From: Synergistaceae bacterium
GTDB taxonomy: Bacteria; Synergistota; Synergistia; Synergistales; Synergistaceae
DNA: 64,000 nt
Direction of reading: 5' to 3'
Assembly (NCBI GenBank): GCA_031263445.1
Contig: JAISFV010000146.1
Span: 1 to 64,000, forward strand
Every line of letters begins with the position of its first letter. The stretch's first letter is position 1. The notes below the pieces were generated by a model. The model did no database searches, was not told the origin of the DNA, and was given only the letters and a program-made list of their open reading frames with translations. Position numbers and translations under genes: made by a program. Below, piece after piece: positions 22,532 through 31,252 of the stretch.

Positions 22532-23629
22532 ATGACGGATTTCTCATCTGACATTCTGGTCGTCGGCGGCGGAGCGGCGGGGCTGTCCGCCGCGTCTGAG
22601 GCCGCTTCATACGGGGCGAAGGTGCTGATAGTGGAGGGCGACCTCCAACTGGGCGGGCAGCTCGTCAAGCAGACCCATAAATTCTTCGGGAGCAAGGACG
22701 AGTACGCCGGCACGAGGGGCTACAAGATCGCGGACATCCTCCTGGACGAGATCAGAGAGAACGCCCGGAACGTCAAGGTCCTCACCAACACGACGGTCAC
22801 GGGCTACTACATCGAGGACGGGACGTTCACCGCGATGCGCGGCGAGGATTCGTATATGCGCGTCAAGGCGCGGAAGGCGATAGTCGCCACCGGCGCGTCG
22901 GAGCGGCTCATCCCGTTCCCGAACAACGATATCCCGGGCGTGTACGGGGCCGGCGCCGTCCAGACGCTGATGAACGTCTACGGGGTCACCCCGGGCAGGC
23001 GCGTATTGATGGTCGGCGCGGGGAATATCGGCCTCATCGTCAGCTACCAGCTCTTGCAGGCCGGGGTCGAGGTGGCGGCGGTGGTGGAGGCGATGCCGAA
23101 GATCGGGGGGTACTGGGTCCATGCCGCGAAGATACGCAGGCTGGGCGTCCCGATCCTGCTGCGCCACTCTATAAAGGAAGCGTTGGGCGAGAGGGCAGTC
23201 AATGGCGCCGTGATAATGGAGCTGGACGGCAAGTTCGCGCCCATAGGGAAGGAACAGAAGGTAGACTGCGACGTCATATGCCTCGCGGTCGGACTTTCCC
23301 CGACCACCGAGATATTGGCCCAGGCGGGGTGCAAGATGAGGTACGTGCCGGAACTCTGCGGTTCGGTCGCGGAGCGCGACCGCACGATGAGGACTTCGAA
23401 CCCGGACTTCTGGTCTGCGGGCGACGCGATGGGCATAGAGGAAGCGAGCGCAGCGATGGTGGAAGGGCGGATCGCCGGGCTGTGCGCGGCTGAAAGCCTC
23501 GGCTTCCCCGCGAAGATGGAAAAGCTGGACGAATACTGGGCGCGACTCGATCACCTGAGGGCCGGCGAAGTCGGGGAAAAGATACGCTCCGGCATCGGCA
23601 AGGTGTCCTGTGGCGCGTGGGAGGCGTAA
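22532..23629 (+). CDS. FAD/NAD(P)-binding oxidoreductase subunit (HcnB-like)
   Basis: A 365-residue pyridine-nucleotide-disulfide-type flavoprotein. The FAD site is VVGGGAAGLSAASEAASYGA at residues 11-30, and a second dinucleotide motif is VLMVGAGNIGLIVSYQLLQA near residue 155. ATGASERLIPFPNNDIPGVYGAGAVQTLM is the conserved middle region (residues about 125-155) of HcnB and of the alpha subunit of dye-linked proline dehydrogenases. Near the end, FWSAGDAMGIEEASAAMVEGRIAG is the FAD closing motif. It lies 12 bases after the 2Fe-2S gene and is followed within 5 bases by the ferredoxin gene. Confidence 0.9.
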   Translation: MTDFSSDILVVGGGAAGLSAASEAASYGAKVLIVEGDLQLGGQLVKQTHKFFGSKDEYAGTRGYKIADILLDEIRENARNVKVLTNTTVTGYYIEDGTFTAMRGEDSYMRVKARKAIVATGASERLIPFPNNDIPGVYGAGAVQTLMNVYGVTPGRRVLMVGAGNIGLIVSYQLLQAGVEVAAVVEAMPKIGGYWVHAAKIRRLGVPILLRHSIKEALGERAVNGAVIMELDGKFAPIGKEQKVDCDVICLAVGLSPTTEILAQAGCKMRYVPELCGSVAERDRTMRTSNPDFWSAGDAMGIEEASAAMVEGRIAGLCAAESLGFPAKMEKLDEYWARLDHLRAGEVGEKIRSGIGKVSCGAWEA

Positions 23630-23633
23630 GGAC

Positions 23634-24146
23634 ATGAGTGAGAGTGAATCCCTTTTCAACAGCGGAGTGCTGACGGACGAGCGTCCGGGCGCGATCCGCC
23701 CGCCGCAGGGTCTGTGGGATAAAAAGAAGGCGGGGCTCGTCGTGGTCGAGTGTCCCCAGCGCATACCGTGCAACCCGTGCGCCACGAGCTGCCCCGTAGG
23801 AGCGATACGCCCGTTCGCCGATATCAACGACACCCCCGGGATCAATTACGAAAAATGCACGGGCTGCGCCGTATGTGTGGCCGTATGCCCCGGCCTCGCG
23901 TGCTTCGTCGTGGATCTCTCGTACAGCGAGGACAAGGCGCTCTATAAACTCCCCTACGAGATGCTGCCGCTGCCGTCAAAGGGCGACACGGTCACCTGCC
24001 TCGGCAGGCAGGGCGAGGAGCTTGCGCGCGGGACCGTCGAGGCGGTAATAGAGCCGAAGCGCGACAAAACCTATGTCATCCACGTATCCGCCCCCAAGAA
24101 ATTCGCAAACGACATCAGGGCCATAAGGACAGGTGATCGGGCATGA
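23634..24146 (+). CDS. 4Fe-4S ferredoxin-type subunit of the dehydrogenase complex
   Basis: A 170-residue iron-sulfur protein with two cysteine clusters: CPQRIPCNPCATSCPVGAIR and CTGCAVCVAVCPG. Each provides the four ligands of a [4Fe-4S] centre. The C-terminal 60 residues (KGDTVTCLGRQGEELARGTV) form a small beta domain. The ATG at 23634 follows GGGAGGCGTAAGGAC. Its presence with the other subunits suggests electrons leave through ferredoxin-type centres rather than directly to oxygen. Confidence 0.88.
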   Translation: MSESESLFNSGVLTDERPGAIRPPQGLWDKKKAGLVVVECPQRIPCNPCATSCPVGAIRPFADINDTPGINYEKCTGCAVCVAVCPGLACFVVDLSYSEDKALYKLPYEMLPLPSKGDTVTCLGRQGEELARGTVEAVIEPKRDKTYVIHVSAPKKFANDIRAIRTGDRA

Positions 24147-24466
24147 GCGGCGCTGAAAAAGCTGAAGAAAAAGTGATCATTTGCAGGTGCGAGGAGATAA
24201 CCCTCGACGAGATCCGGCTTTGGATAGACAGGGGCTGCGAGACGTTCGGCGAGCTCAAGAGGGTTCTGCGCGTCGGCATGGGGCCGTGCCAGGGCAGGGG
24301 CTGCCAGGAGATAATACTGAGGGAGCTGTCGCGCAGGAGGGGCATCCCCATCGACCAGGCAGAGGCAGGGACAGTAAGGCCGCCCGTCAAACCCATAAAG
24401 ACTGGGTTGCTGGCATCGGAAGGAGGTGTGGAAGCGTGGAGTGGAAAAACAAATCAGATGTCGTAA
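24143..24466 (+). CDS. BFD-like [2Fe-2S] protein of the dehydrogenase complex
   Basis: A 107-residue protein. The core IICRCEEITLDEIRLWIDRGC, then LKRVLRVGMGPCQGRGCQEI (ligands CxC and CxxxxC) is the BFD-like [2Fe-2S] domain found fused or adjacent to HcnB-like flavoproteins. The tail (RRRGIPIDQAEAGTVRPPVKPI) resembles the segment that follows BFD domains in the long HcnB forms, so this organism has the domain split off as its own gene. It overlaps the previous gene (ATGA) and the next one by 31 bases. Confidence 0.88.
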   Translation: MSGAEKAEEKVIICRCEEITLDEIRLWIDRGCETFGELKRVLRVGMGPCQGRGCQEIILRELSRRRGIPIDQAEAGTVRPPVKPIKTGLLASEGGVEAWSGKTNQMS

Positions 24467-25584
24467 TCGTAGGCGGGGGCATCGTCGGCATAGCGACCGC
24501 GTACTATCTTGCCCTGCTGGGCAGGAAGGATGTCACCGTCGTCGAAAAGGGGACGGTATGCAACGGATCCACGGGACGGTGCGGCGCCGGGATCCGCGCC
24601 CAGTGGGGAACGGAGATGAACTGCCGCCTCGGGATCGCGGCGCTCGATATCTTCGAGACGCTGGAGGGCGAGTTCGGCATGTCCGTCGGCCTCAACCAGG
24701 GCGGCTATCTATTGGTCGCGTACACGGAGAAGGAATTCGAGAACCTCAAGAAGGGCATGGCGCTGCAGAACAGCCTCGGCATCCAGAGCAGGACGGTGAC
24801 GCTGGCTGAGGCGCGTGAGATATGCCCGGCGCTCGACGCCTCCGACGCCGCGGGCTTCACGTACCACGCGCGTGACGGCCACGCCGACCCGTTCCTGACG
24901 GCATTTGCGTATCTGGAGGCAGCGAAGAAGCTCGGCGTCTCGTACCACAGGAACACGGAATGCACGGGCATCACCGTCCGTGGCGGCAAAGCCACAGGGG
25001 TTGACACGGCTAAGGGACACATCGACGCGGACGTGGTCATAAACTGCTCCGGCGCTTACTCCCAGATAGTGGCGAAATTCGCCGGCGTCGACCTGCCAAA
25101 CTGGGGCGAGCGGCACGAGATAATGGTCACTGAGCCGGTCGACGACGGGGTATGCCCTCCGATGCTGATGAGCTTCTCCGGCAACTACTACATTCAGCAG
25201 CGGCCACACGGCTCGATCATCTGCGGCATGAGCCCGGCCGGCCACCCGCAGGACTTCCGGAACAGAACCACGTGGCAGTTCATAACGGAGATGAGCCGCG
25301 TCCTGAACAAGCTCCTGCCCGTCACGAAGGACATAAGGGTCGTGCGGCACTGGGCGGGGCTTTACGACATGACACCTGACGGATCCCCGATAATCGGCGA
25401 GACGGACGTGAAAAATTTCTACCACTCCACCGGGTACTCAGGGCATGGCTTCATGCTGGCGCCCATCGCCGGCAAGGTTCTTGCGCAGCAGTTGACGGGC
25501 AACACCCCCGATATAGATTTGAGCATGTTGGACTATCGGCGCTTCGCGCGCGGCGAGCTGATACTGGAACCGAACATCACGTAG
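24436..25584 (+). CDS. FAD-dependent amino-acid/amine dehydrogenase catalytic subunit (DAO family, HcnC-like)
   Basis: A 382-residue D-amino-acid-oxidase-type flavoprotein, like HcnC, sarcosine oxidase beta and D-hydroxyproline dehydrogenase beta. The FAD motif is VVIVGGGIVGIATAYYLALL at residues 8-27; GSTGRCGAGIRAQWGTEMN follows, and HSTGYSGHGFMLAPIAGKVL near the end is the typical C-terminal FAD contact. It probably oxidises a secondary amine or D-amino acid. GTG at 24436 is chosen because AGGAGG stands nine bases upstream. It is the last gene of the operon. The exact substrate cannot be read from the sequence; proline, hydroxyproline, sarcosine and glycine are candidates. Confidence 0.88.
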   Translation: MEWKNKSDVVIVGGGIVGIATAYYLALLGRKDVTVVEKGTVCNGSTGRCGAGIRAQWGTEMNCRLGIAALDIFETLEGEFGMSVGLNQGGYLLVAYTEKEFENLKKGMALQNSLGIQSRTVTLAEAREICPALDASDAAGFTYHARDGHADPFLTAFAYLEAAKKLGVSYHRNTECTGITVRGGKATGVDTAKGHIDADVVINCSGAYSQIVAKFAGVDLPNWGERHEIMVTEPVDDGVCPPMLMSFSGNYYIQQRPHGSIICGMSPAGHPQDFRNRTTWQFITEMSRVLNKLLPVTKDIRVVRHWAGLYDMTPDGSPIIGETDVKNFYHSTGYSGHGFMLAPIAGKVLAQQLTGNTPDIDLSMLDYRRFARGELILEPNIT

Positions 25585-25698
25585 GTTTTTTATGACGGCA
25601 AGGCTGAGACGGAGACAGCGGCAAAAGTGGAAAAAGGGAACGCCGGTCAATCCGCCTGAACGACGCCTTGCCGTTTTTGGGCAGACACCGCAAGGTTT

Positions 25699-25726
25699 CC
25701 GCGCCCCCGCAAGGGGGCGCGGTTTC
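25699..25726. terminator. Intrinsic terminator between convergent operons
   Basis: CCGCGCCCCC (25699-25708), GCAA loop, GGGGGCGCGG (25713-25722), a perfect 10-bp stem followed by TTTC. It can serve the dehydrogenase operon on the plus strand and, less clearly, ugd on the minus strand. Confidence 0.75.
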
Positions 25727-25731
25727 AAAAA

Positions 25732-27072
25732 TCAGCCCGTCTGCCGCGACGACGGGATCTTGTTCCTCCCGATGCAGTAGTATTCGAAGCCCAGCGGCTC
25801 CAACGCGGCCGGGTCATAGACGTTGCGCCCGTCGAACAGGATCTTTCGCCTCATGACAGCACCCGCCGCAGCCCAGTCGATGGACAGAAACTCGGGCCAC
25901 TCGGCCACCAGCACCGCCGCGTCGGCGTCCCTTAAAATCTCCATGACGTCGCTGCCGTAATCCACTTCCGGCGGCAGGACGGCTTTGGCGTTCTTCCGGG
26001 CTATCGGGTCGAAGGCGGCTATCACGGCCCCGTGTTCGGCCAGGTCGTTTGCGAGCGTGATCGACGGCGCCTCTCTCATGTCATCCGTGCCTGGCTTGAA
26101 GGCCAAGCCCAGCAGCGCCACCTTCACGCCGTCCAGCGCTTCTCCGAAGCGTTTGCGGATCATGAGCGGGAGCTGCCGTTTCTGCGCCCTGTTCACCTTC
26201 TCGATGGCGGAGGTGAGCGTCATGTCCAGGCCGTAAGCCTCGCCGATCCGGCAAAGGGACGTCACGTCCTTCGGGAAGCAGGATCCGCCGTACCCGCAGC
26301 CGGCGGCCAAGAAGTGCTCCCCGATGCGCCGGTCCGACGCTATGCCGCTCCGCACTGAGCTGACGTCCGCACCGACTGCGTCGCACAGCCGCGCGATCTC
26401 GTTCATGAAACTTATCCGTGAGGCGAGCATCGTGTTGGCCGCATACTTGGTGATCTCAGCCGAGGCGGGATCCATGAAGAAAATCCTGCTCTCGGGGACG
26501 AACGGGGCGTACAGCTCTTTCATCAATGAGCGCGCCTTCTCCGAAACGGCCCCCACCACGACCCTGTCCGGATTCATGCAGTCCGCGACTGCCACCCCTT
26601 CCTTGAGGAACTCCGGGTTCGATATGATCTCGACCGGGTGATCTATCCCGCGCTCGCGCAGCCTGACCCCGATCCTGTCACAGAGCAGCCTGCTGGTGCC
26701 GACCGGCACGGTGGACTTGACGGCGATGAAACAAGGCCCCTTCATGCAGCGGCCGATGCCGTCGGCCACGGACAGGACCTGATCCATGTCAGCTTCCCCG
26801 TTCTCCCCCGGCGGTGTGCCGACGGCGATAAAGCAGATGTCCGATCCGTCCAGCCCGTCGTCCAGTTCGGTCGAAAAGCAGAGCCTGCCGCAGGAGGCGT
26901 TCTTTGAGACGAGTTCCGCCAGCCCTTCCTCGAATATCGGGATCTCTCCCCTGTTAAGCATCTCTATCCGTTTTTCGTCTATGTCGACGCACCGGACGAC
27001 ATTGCCCTTGTCCGCAAAGCAGGCCCCCGTCACAAGGCCGACGTACCCCGCACCGACGACGCATATATTCAC
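25732..27072 (-). CDS. ugd: UDP-glucose 6-dehydrogenase
   Basis: A 446-residue enzyme oxidising UDP-glucose to UDP-glucuronate with NAD. The N-terminus MNICVVGAGYVGLVTGACFA is the Rossmann motif, FIAVGTPPGENGEADMDQV and VKSTVPVGTSRLL are family signatures, and the catalytic Cys lies in GYGGSCFPKD. LGLAFKPGTDDMREAPSI is the UDP-binding region. GTG at 27072 is the start, since GGGAGGGCTGCGCGG precedes it and the Rossmann motif begins directly. UDP-glucuronate is the first precursor of aminoarabinose, matching the arn genes at 29573-34988, although ugd is transcribed separately. Confidence 0.95.
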   Translation of the reverse strand: MNICVVGAGYVGLVTGACFADKGNVVRCVDIDEKRIEMLNRGEIPIFEEGLAELVSKNASCGRLCFSTELDDGLDGSDICFIAVGTPPGENGEADMDQVLSVADGIGRCMKGPCFIAVKSTVPVGTSRLLCDRIGVRLRERGIDHPVEIISNPEFLKEGVAVADCMNPDRVVVGAVSEKARSLMKELYAPFVPESRIFFMDPASAEITKYAANTMLASRISFMNEIARLCDAVGADVSSVRSGIASDRRIGEHFLAAGCGYGGSCFPKDVTSLCRIGEAYGLDMTLTSAIEKVNRAQKRQLPLMIRKRFGEALDGVKVALLGLAFKPGTDDMREAPSITLANDLAEHGAVIAAFDPIARKNAKAVLPPEVDYGSDVMEILRDADAAVLVAEWPEFLSIDWAAAGAVMRRKILFDGRNVYDPAALEPLGFEYYCIGRNKIPSSRQTG

Positions 27073-27095
27073 CCGCGCAGCCCTCCCGAAATAAT

Positions 27096-27130
27096 TGAAA
27101 ATTCGCGCCGATGAGCATATCGGCGCGAAT
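27096..27130 (-). terminator. Intrinsic terminator after the FMN reductase gene
   Basis: A perfect 12-bp inverted repeat (27101-27112 and 27119-27130) with a 6-nt loop; on the minus strand it is followed by TTTTCAATTATTT. It ends transcription of the gene at 27186-27743. Confidence 0.85.
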
Positions 27131-27185
27131 ACTTTATCACCTGCGAGAGGCCTGTCAATGGATAGCCGCAGGCAGACCGCCGTCC

Positions 27186-27743
27186 CTACCGGCGCGTGAC
27201 CCACTCCGTGAATTTCGCGACGTAACCCTTCAGAAAATCATCCGCCGAACGGGGGAGCTTGCCGCTTTCGAGTTCCCTGGGGAATGAGAAGTAGAACTCC
27301 GGCTGGTTCATCGTCCGGAGGTCGAGGAAGTTCAGAACCTGCCTCAGTTGGTTCTGCGCGCCAAACGTGCCGACCGCCCCTGGGCTGGTCCCGATCAGCC
27401 CCGCCGGCTTGCCGCTCCACAGATTCTGCCCGTATGGGCGCGAACCCCAGTCCAGCGCGTTTTTGAGGACTCCGGGGAACGACCTGTTGTACTCCGGGGT
27501 GATTATGAGCACCCCGCCGCAGGCTTTGACGCGCTCTTTAAAATCTACAACCGCAGAAGGCGGGTTCTCTTCGTCATCCTGAGAGTAGAACGGGAGGGAC
27601 TTAATTTCGAACTCGTCAAACTCCAGGGATTTCCCGGCGGCGTCCCTGAAAAAACCAAACAGCTTTCTGTTGATCGAGTCCCTGCATATCCCGCCGACGA
27701 GCGCCAAGATCCTAGGTTTTGAGACAGCCGTATTTTGCGCCAT
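27186..27743 (-). CDS. NADPH-dependent FMN reductase (ChrR/YieF-like)
   Basis: A 185-residue flavodoxin-like quinone, chromate or azo-compound reductase. RILALVGGICRDSINRKL is the FMN phosphate-binding start, VLIITPEYNRSFPGVLKNALDW the family signature, and GTSPGAVGTFGAQNQLRQVL the flavin-contact region. The ATG at 27743 follows AGAGGGGTAATTTC. It is a single-gene unit with its own terminator and a partial repeat copy just upstream. It could protect against quinone or metal stress. Confidence 0.9.
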   Translation of the reverse strand: MAQNTAVSKPRILALVGGICRDSINRKLFGFFRDAAGKSLEFDEFEIKSLPFYSQDDEENPPSAVVDFKERVKACGGVLIITPEYNRSFPGVLKNALDWGSRPYGQNLWSGKPAGLIGTSPGAVGTFGAQNQLRQVLNFLDLRTMNQPEFYFSFPRELESGKLPRSADDFLKGYVAKFTEWVTRR

Positions 27744-27768
27744 GAAATTACCCCTCTTCTGAGAAAAT

Positions 27769-27816
27769 GGTTTAAACCGCGCGCTCCAGGCATCTGACGA
27801 TAAATCGGTCTTTCGT
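27769..27816 (+). repeat. Partial copy F of the dispersed repeat
   Basis: GGTTTAAACCGCGCGCTCC, AGGCATCTGACGATAAATC and GGTCTTTCG match the right half of the repeat, with the CTTCACCCTTT section replaced. It lies in the gap upstream of the FMN reductase start. Confidence 0.5.
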
Positions 27817-27869
27817 TGAATCAGCACGCCGCAACCTTATCATAAGGCAGAGGTGCCTGTATCGGTAAT

Positions 27870-29315
27870 TCAGCGACCTTTTCTGCCCCGGCGGCGGGCC
27901 TGGGGGGCCTCCTGCACCGGGCCGGCATCGCGCGGCCCGTTTCGGCGGGCGGCGCTTATCGACGCGCCGAGCTGCATCGTTTCGGCACAAAACACGCGCG
28001 CGTCAAAGGCACCGCCGTACCAAGAGGGGCTGTAGCCTGACTCCGCGAGCAGGCCTTCAAACGACTCAGACCATATTTCAGCCGCGCCGAACGCGATGGC
28101 GTATGGCAAGAAGCGCTCGTACAGGTCCGAGGTGAGCTCCGGGATTTTTTGCCCCCGGAATGGGTACAGGGTCTCCATGCGGTTCCTTTCGGCGGTTTTA
28201 AGGAACGTCTCGAAGCCCTCGACTCGCGCCAGGAGCTTTTTACCCTCATGCGTCCTCTCGGGGATGATGGCCGAGAACACCAGCGCGGAGGCTATGGCCG
28301 CGCCGGCAAGCGTGACGATCTGAGGATCCGCCTGGAGAGAGCCGGCGAAGAACATCGCAAGCAGACGGCTGATGATTAAGAACGGTATGGCGAGCGAGAA
28401 GAGCGCGAGCAGCGCCGCAGAGGCGAAAACAGAAGCGGGCGAGACACCGCGCCGTTTTTTTACGTGCCTTGCGTCCATATCGCGCCTGTTCCAGTGCAGG
28501 CCGCTAGCTATCGCCCTGCGCTCCTGGTTTTTTCTGAGGTTTTTTATGGTGCTCACTGCGGAGGTAAAGAACGGTGCGAAGAAGAGGGCAGCCAGACCTA
28601 CAGGGATGACGCCGCCGGACGATATCCACCCGCCTGACCTCATGAGCAGGAAGAACGGGACGAAAAGCGGCAATCCGCAGAACACTGGCTTGTAGTTCCA
28701 CTTCACGAGCCTGGGGAGTTTGCACGTAGCGGCGTCTTTACGCGCGGCGAGCCGCCGCTTTACCCCGTAGAAGGACGGCATGAGCGACACCTGCGCCTTG
28801 GTGAATGCGACGTCCGCCATGCTTCCCGCTCCATCGCCCCCGCAAATGACGACGCTTGGCCTGCCGCCCGCGAACAAGCTCTCCATCATCGCCCTGTGCG
28901 CTGCGGAGAGGTCGCTCCACCGTTTGCGCGTCCGCGAGACTGACAGGGCGGCGTCGAGCGGTGAGATGGACACGAACCCGCGAACGGCCAAATCCACCAG
29001 GTCGGCCAAAAACAGATCCGCGTCAAATCTCAGTTGCTTTATATAGCCGGCGTAGGCGGGTTCGAGGCCGTAAGGGACGTGGAAGAGCGGGTACGCCAGC
29101 CTCTGTCTTCGGGCTTTTGTGCAGAAAAACCAGCTCCCGGCGTACCAGAGGACTATCGAGAGCGACGAAAGGGAGAAAAGCGCCTCGAAGTGCGCGCGCA
29201 CCCAACTCTGCGGCGCGTAACGCTCCATGCGCTCAAGAGCCCGTGCCGCATCCGGGGAAAACCATGACAGCAGGAGGGACAGCGCCAAGGCCAAGAGCGG
29301 CAGACGCAATCGCAT
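27870..29315 (-). CDS. DUF2207-like membrane protein lacking the usual N-terminal domain
   Basis: A 481-residue membrane protein. After an N-terminal signal or anchor (LRLPLLALALSLLLSW) and a second hydrophobic segment at about 45-65, the sequence YGLEPAYAGYIKQLRFDADLFLADLVDLAVRGFVSI matches the conserved cytoplasmic part of DUF2207 (YciQ-like) proteins. LYERFLPYAIAFGAAEIWSESFE is the second family hallmark. Two more pairs of membrane helices lie at about 215-260 and 300-345. The extracytoplasmic N-terminal domain of about 200 residues found in most members is absent. The C-terminus ends in a basic, Arg-rich tail. The ATG at 29315 follows GGGGAGCGGTC. Function of the family is unknown. Confidence 0.7.
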   Translation of the reverse strand: MRLRLPLLALALSLLLSWFSPDAARALERMERYAPQSWVRAHFEALFSLSSLSIVLWYAGSWFFCTKARRQRLAYPLFHVPYGLEPAYAGYIKQLRFDADLFLADLVDLAVRGFVSISPLDAALSVSRTRKRWSDLSAAHRAMMESLFAGGRPSVVICGGDGAGSMADVAFTKAQVSLMPSFYGVKRRLAARKDAATCKLPRLVKWNYKPVFCGLPLFVPFFLLMRSGGWISSGGVIPVGLAALFFAPFFTSAVSTIKNLRKNQERRAIASGLHWNRRDMDARHVKKRRGVSPASVFASAALLALFSLAIPFLIISRLLAMFFAGSLQADPQIVTLAGAAIASALVFSAIIPERTHEGKKLLARVEGFETFLKTAERNRMETLYPFRGQKIPELTSDLYERFLPYAIAFGAAEIWSESFEGLLAESGYSPSWYGGAFDARVFCAETMQLGASISAARRNGPRDAGPVQEAPQARRRGRKGR

Positions 29316-29572
29316 GACCGCTCCCCGGCTGCGTGTAAATGTGTGGCTGCCCACGATCATCCCCCCCTTCTTTAACATATAATACAATAAATGAAGTTCT
29401 TTGTGGGATCCCACGCTGTCATGGTTTATGCCTAATAAACACTACGCCAAATTCACAATGCACCGCGCCGGCGCAAGCGGCTATGATGCGGCATGGTAAA
29501 ATGAGAGGCACTGGTGAAAATCCGCGTCGCGATCCCTCCGGCCATGCCGGGGAAAGAGGGCTGGTACTGTCC

Positions 29573-31252
29573 GTGGCTGTGCATCTAAAAAACGCCTATA
29601 ATTGGTTCAAAAAATACTATGCGTGGCTTTTAATCGTGTCCTTTTTGACGATATACCTCACTCCCCTTGGTACGCACCGCCTCTTTGAACCGGACGAGGG
29701 GCGTTACGCCGAGATACCGCGCGAGATGATCGAAAGCGGAGACTTTGTCACGCCGAGGCTGAACTACGTGACGTACTTCGAGAAACCCGTCCTGACGTAT
29801 TGGATGAGCGCGGCGGCGTTTAAGACGTTTGGCGAGGGCGAATTCGCGGCGCGGCTCCCGTCTGCGCTCTGCGCGCTTTTGGGGATCGCAGCGGTCTGGT
29901 GGCTCGGGGCTCGCGTCCTAGGAAGGAGGGCAGGTGTCCTGTCCGCGCTCGTACTCGGCACGTCGCTCCTTTATTTCGCCATCGGGACCACAGCCTTGAC
30001 GGACATGCCCGTCTCAGCCTTCATCACTGCGGCGCTGGCGGCTTTTTACGTGGGCGCCGTGTCGCGAGACAGGCGATGGTACCTGATTTTTTACGCCGCC
30101 ATGGGCGCAGGCGTGCTGACGAAGGGGCTGATAGGCGTCATTCTCCCGGCCGGGGTAATCTTCTGGTTTGTCCTGTTTGCAAACAAGTGGCGGCTGGTGC
30201 CGCATGTACTGTACGCCCCTGGCATACTGCTCTTCCTGGCGATATCGATCCCGTGGTTTTATCTCGTCTGCAAGGCAAACCCTGATTTTTTCAGGTTTTT
30301 TTTCATACAGGAACACTTCCTGCGCTACGCGACCAATATGCACGACCGGTACCAGCCTTTCTGGTACTTCATCCCGCTCTTGCCCGCCGCGGTGATGCCC
30401 TGGACCGGCCTTCTCCCCACGCTTTTTTCAAAGGGCGGCGTGCTGCGGTCGCCCGCTTCGCCAAAGGATGTGGACGCTGTTGTCTTTTTTATCGTATGGT
30501 TCGCGGTCATTTTCATCTTTTTCTCCATGTCCGGCTCTAAACTGATCCCGTACATCGTCCCATGCCTGCCGCCGATGGCGCTCCTCCTGGCCATGAACGT
30601 CGACAGGATGGCCGGGCGCGGACGCTGGACTGGCCGCGACCTCGCGTGCGTGGTCACCGTCCAGGGGCTGTTTGCGGCAGCCCTGTTCGCGTTCGCCCTG
30701 TCAGGGAAATATCTGGCCCGGGGCGAGGCGATGCTGACAGCGGCGCTCGTGTCGGGCGGGCTTGTCGCGGGGTCTTCCTCCGCTCTCGCGCGCTGGGTCA
30801 AGGCGCGCGACCTGCACGGCGCCCTGTCCGCGCTCTGTATTGGAGCGCTGCTGTTCGCGCTGGGCCTTCAATCCATTTATGCCCCTCTGGAGAACATGCG
30901 TTCAGCTTTTGCGGTTGCGCAGACTGCCATAACCAATAAAATGGATGGGGAGAGGATAGCCGTTTACGGCGAGATACTCCACGGGGTGCCATTTTACGCG
31001 AAGGAACGGGTGGTCTTGGTCAATGCGCCTGGCGAGCTGGAGTACGGCGCGTCTCAAATGGAGGAGGACGAGAGGGCGGAGTGGTTCCCGGACAGCGGCG
31101 AGTTTTTGAGGCGCTGGGACTCAGGTTCGCCGTTTGCGCTCATAATAGATAAAAAATACCTAGGCAGCCTCTTTGAGGGCGGCATCGACAGCGGCGCTAA
31201 AACCATAGACGCGGGGGATCATCTGATAATCTTCAACCGGAAGGACGGATGA
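29573..31252 (+). CDS. arnT: ArnT-like aminoarabinosyl transferase (GT83/PMT superfamily)
   Basis: An integral membrane glycosyltransferase of about 559 residues, expected to move 4-amino-4-deoxy-L-arabinose from undecaprenyl phosphate to lipid A. The first periplasmic loop has the catalytic signature FEPDEGRYAEIPREMIESGDFVTPRLNYVTYFEKP; the two acidic residues of PDEGRYAE are typical. About a dozen hydrophobic segments follow, then a soluble C-terminal domain. The start is uncertain: GTG at 29573 and at 29579 are both in frame and follow GGAAAGAGGG, while an ATG at 29482 region lies further upstream without a clear ribosome site. Its 3' end overlaps arnC by 4 bases, and the operon continues through arnD. 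Confidence 0.85.
   Translation: MAVHLKNAYNWFKKYYAWLLIVSFLTIYLTPLGTHRLFEPDEGRYAEIPREMIESGDFVTPRLNYVTYFEKPVLTYWMSAAAFKTFGEGEFAARLPSALCALLGIAAVWWLGARVLGRRAGVLSALVLGTSLLYFAIGTTALTDMPVSAFITAALAAFYVGAVSRDRRWYLIFYAAMGAGVLTKGLIGVILPAGVIFWFVLFANKWRLVPHVLYAPGILLFLAISIPWFYLVCKANPDFFRFFFIQEHFLRYATNMHDRYQPFWYFIPLLPAAVMPWTGLLPTLFSKGGVLRSPASPKDVDAVVFFIVWFAVIFIFFSMSGSKLIPYIVPCLPPMALLLAMNVDRMAGRGRWTGRDLACVVTVQGLFAAALFAFALSGKYLARGEAMLTAALVSGGLVAGSSSALARWVKARDLHGALSALCIGALLFALGLQSIYAPLENMRSAFAVAQTAITNKMDGERIAVYGEILHGVPFYAKERVVLVNAPGELEYGASQMEEDERAEWFPDSGEFLRRWDSGSPFALIIDKKYLGSLFEGGIDSGAKTIDAGDHLIIFNRKDG

Noticed and set aside
22607-23845. Long open frame antisense to the FAD/NAD subunit (about 412 codons)
   Set aside because: It is a shadow of the sense gene in high-GC sequence; its translation is His/Arg/Pro-rich without any domain.
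29500-29570. A second cobalamin riboswitch upstream of arnT
   Set aside because: The string GGTGAAAATCCGCG looks like part of a B12 aptamer, but the CCACTG element and the B12 box are missing.
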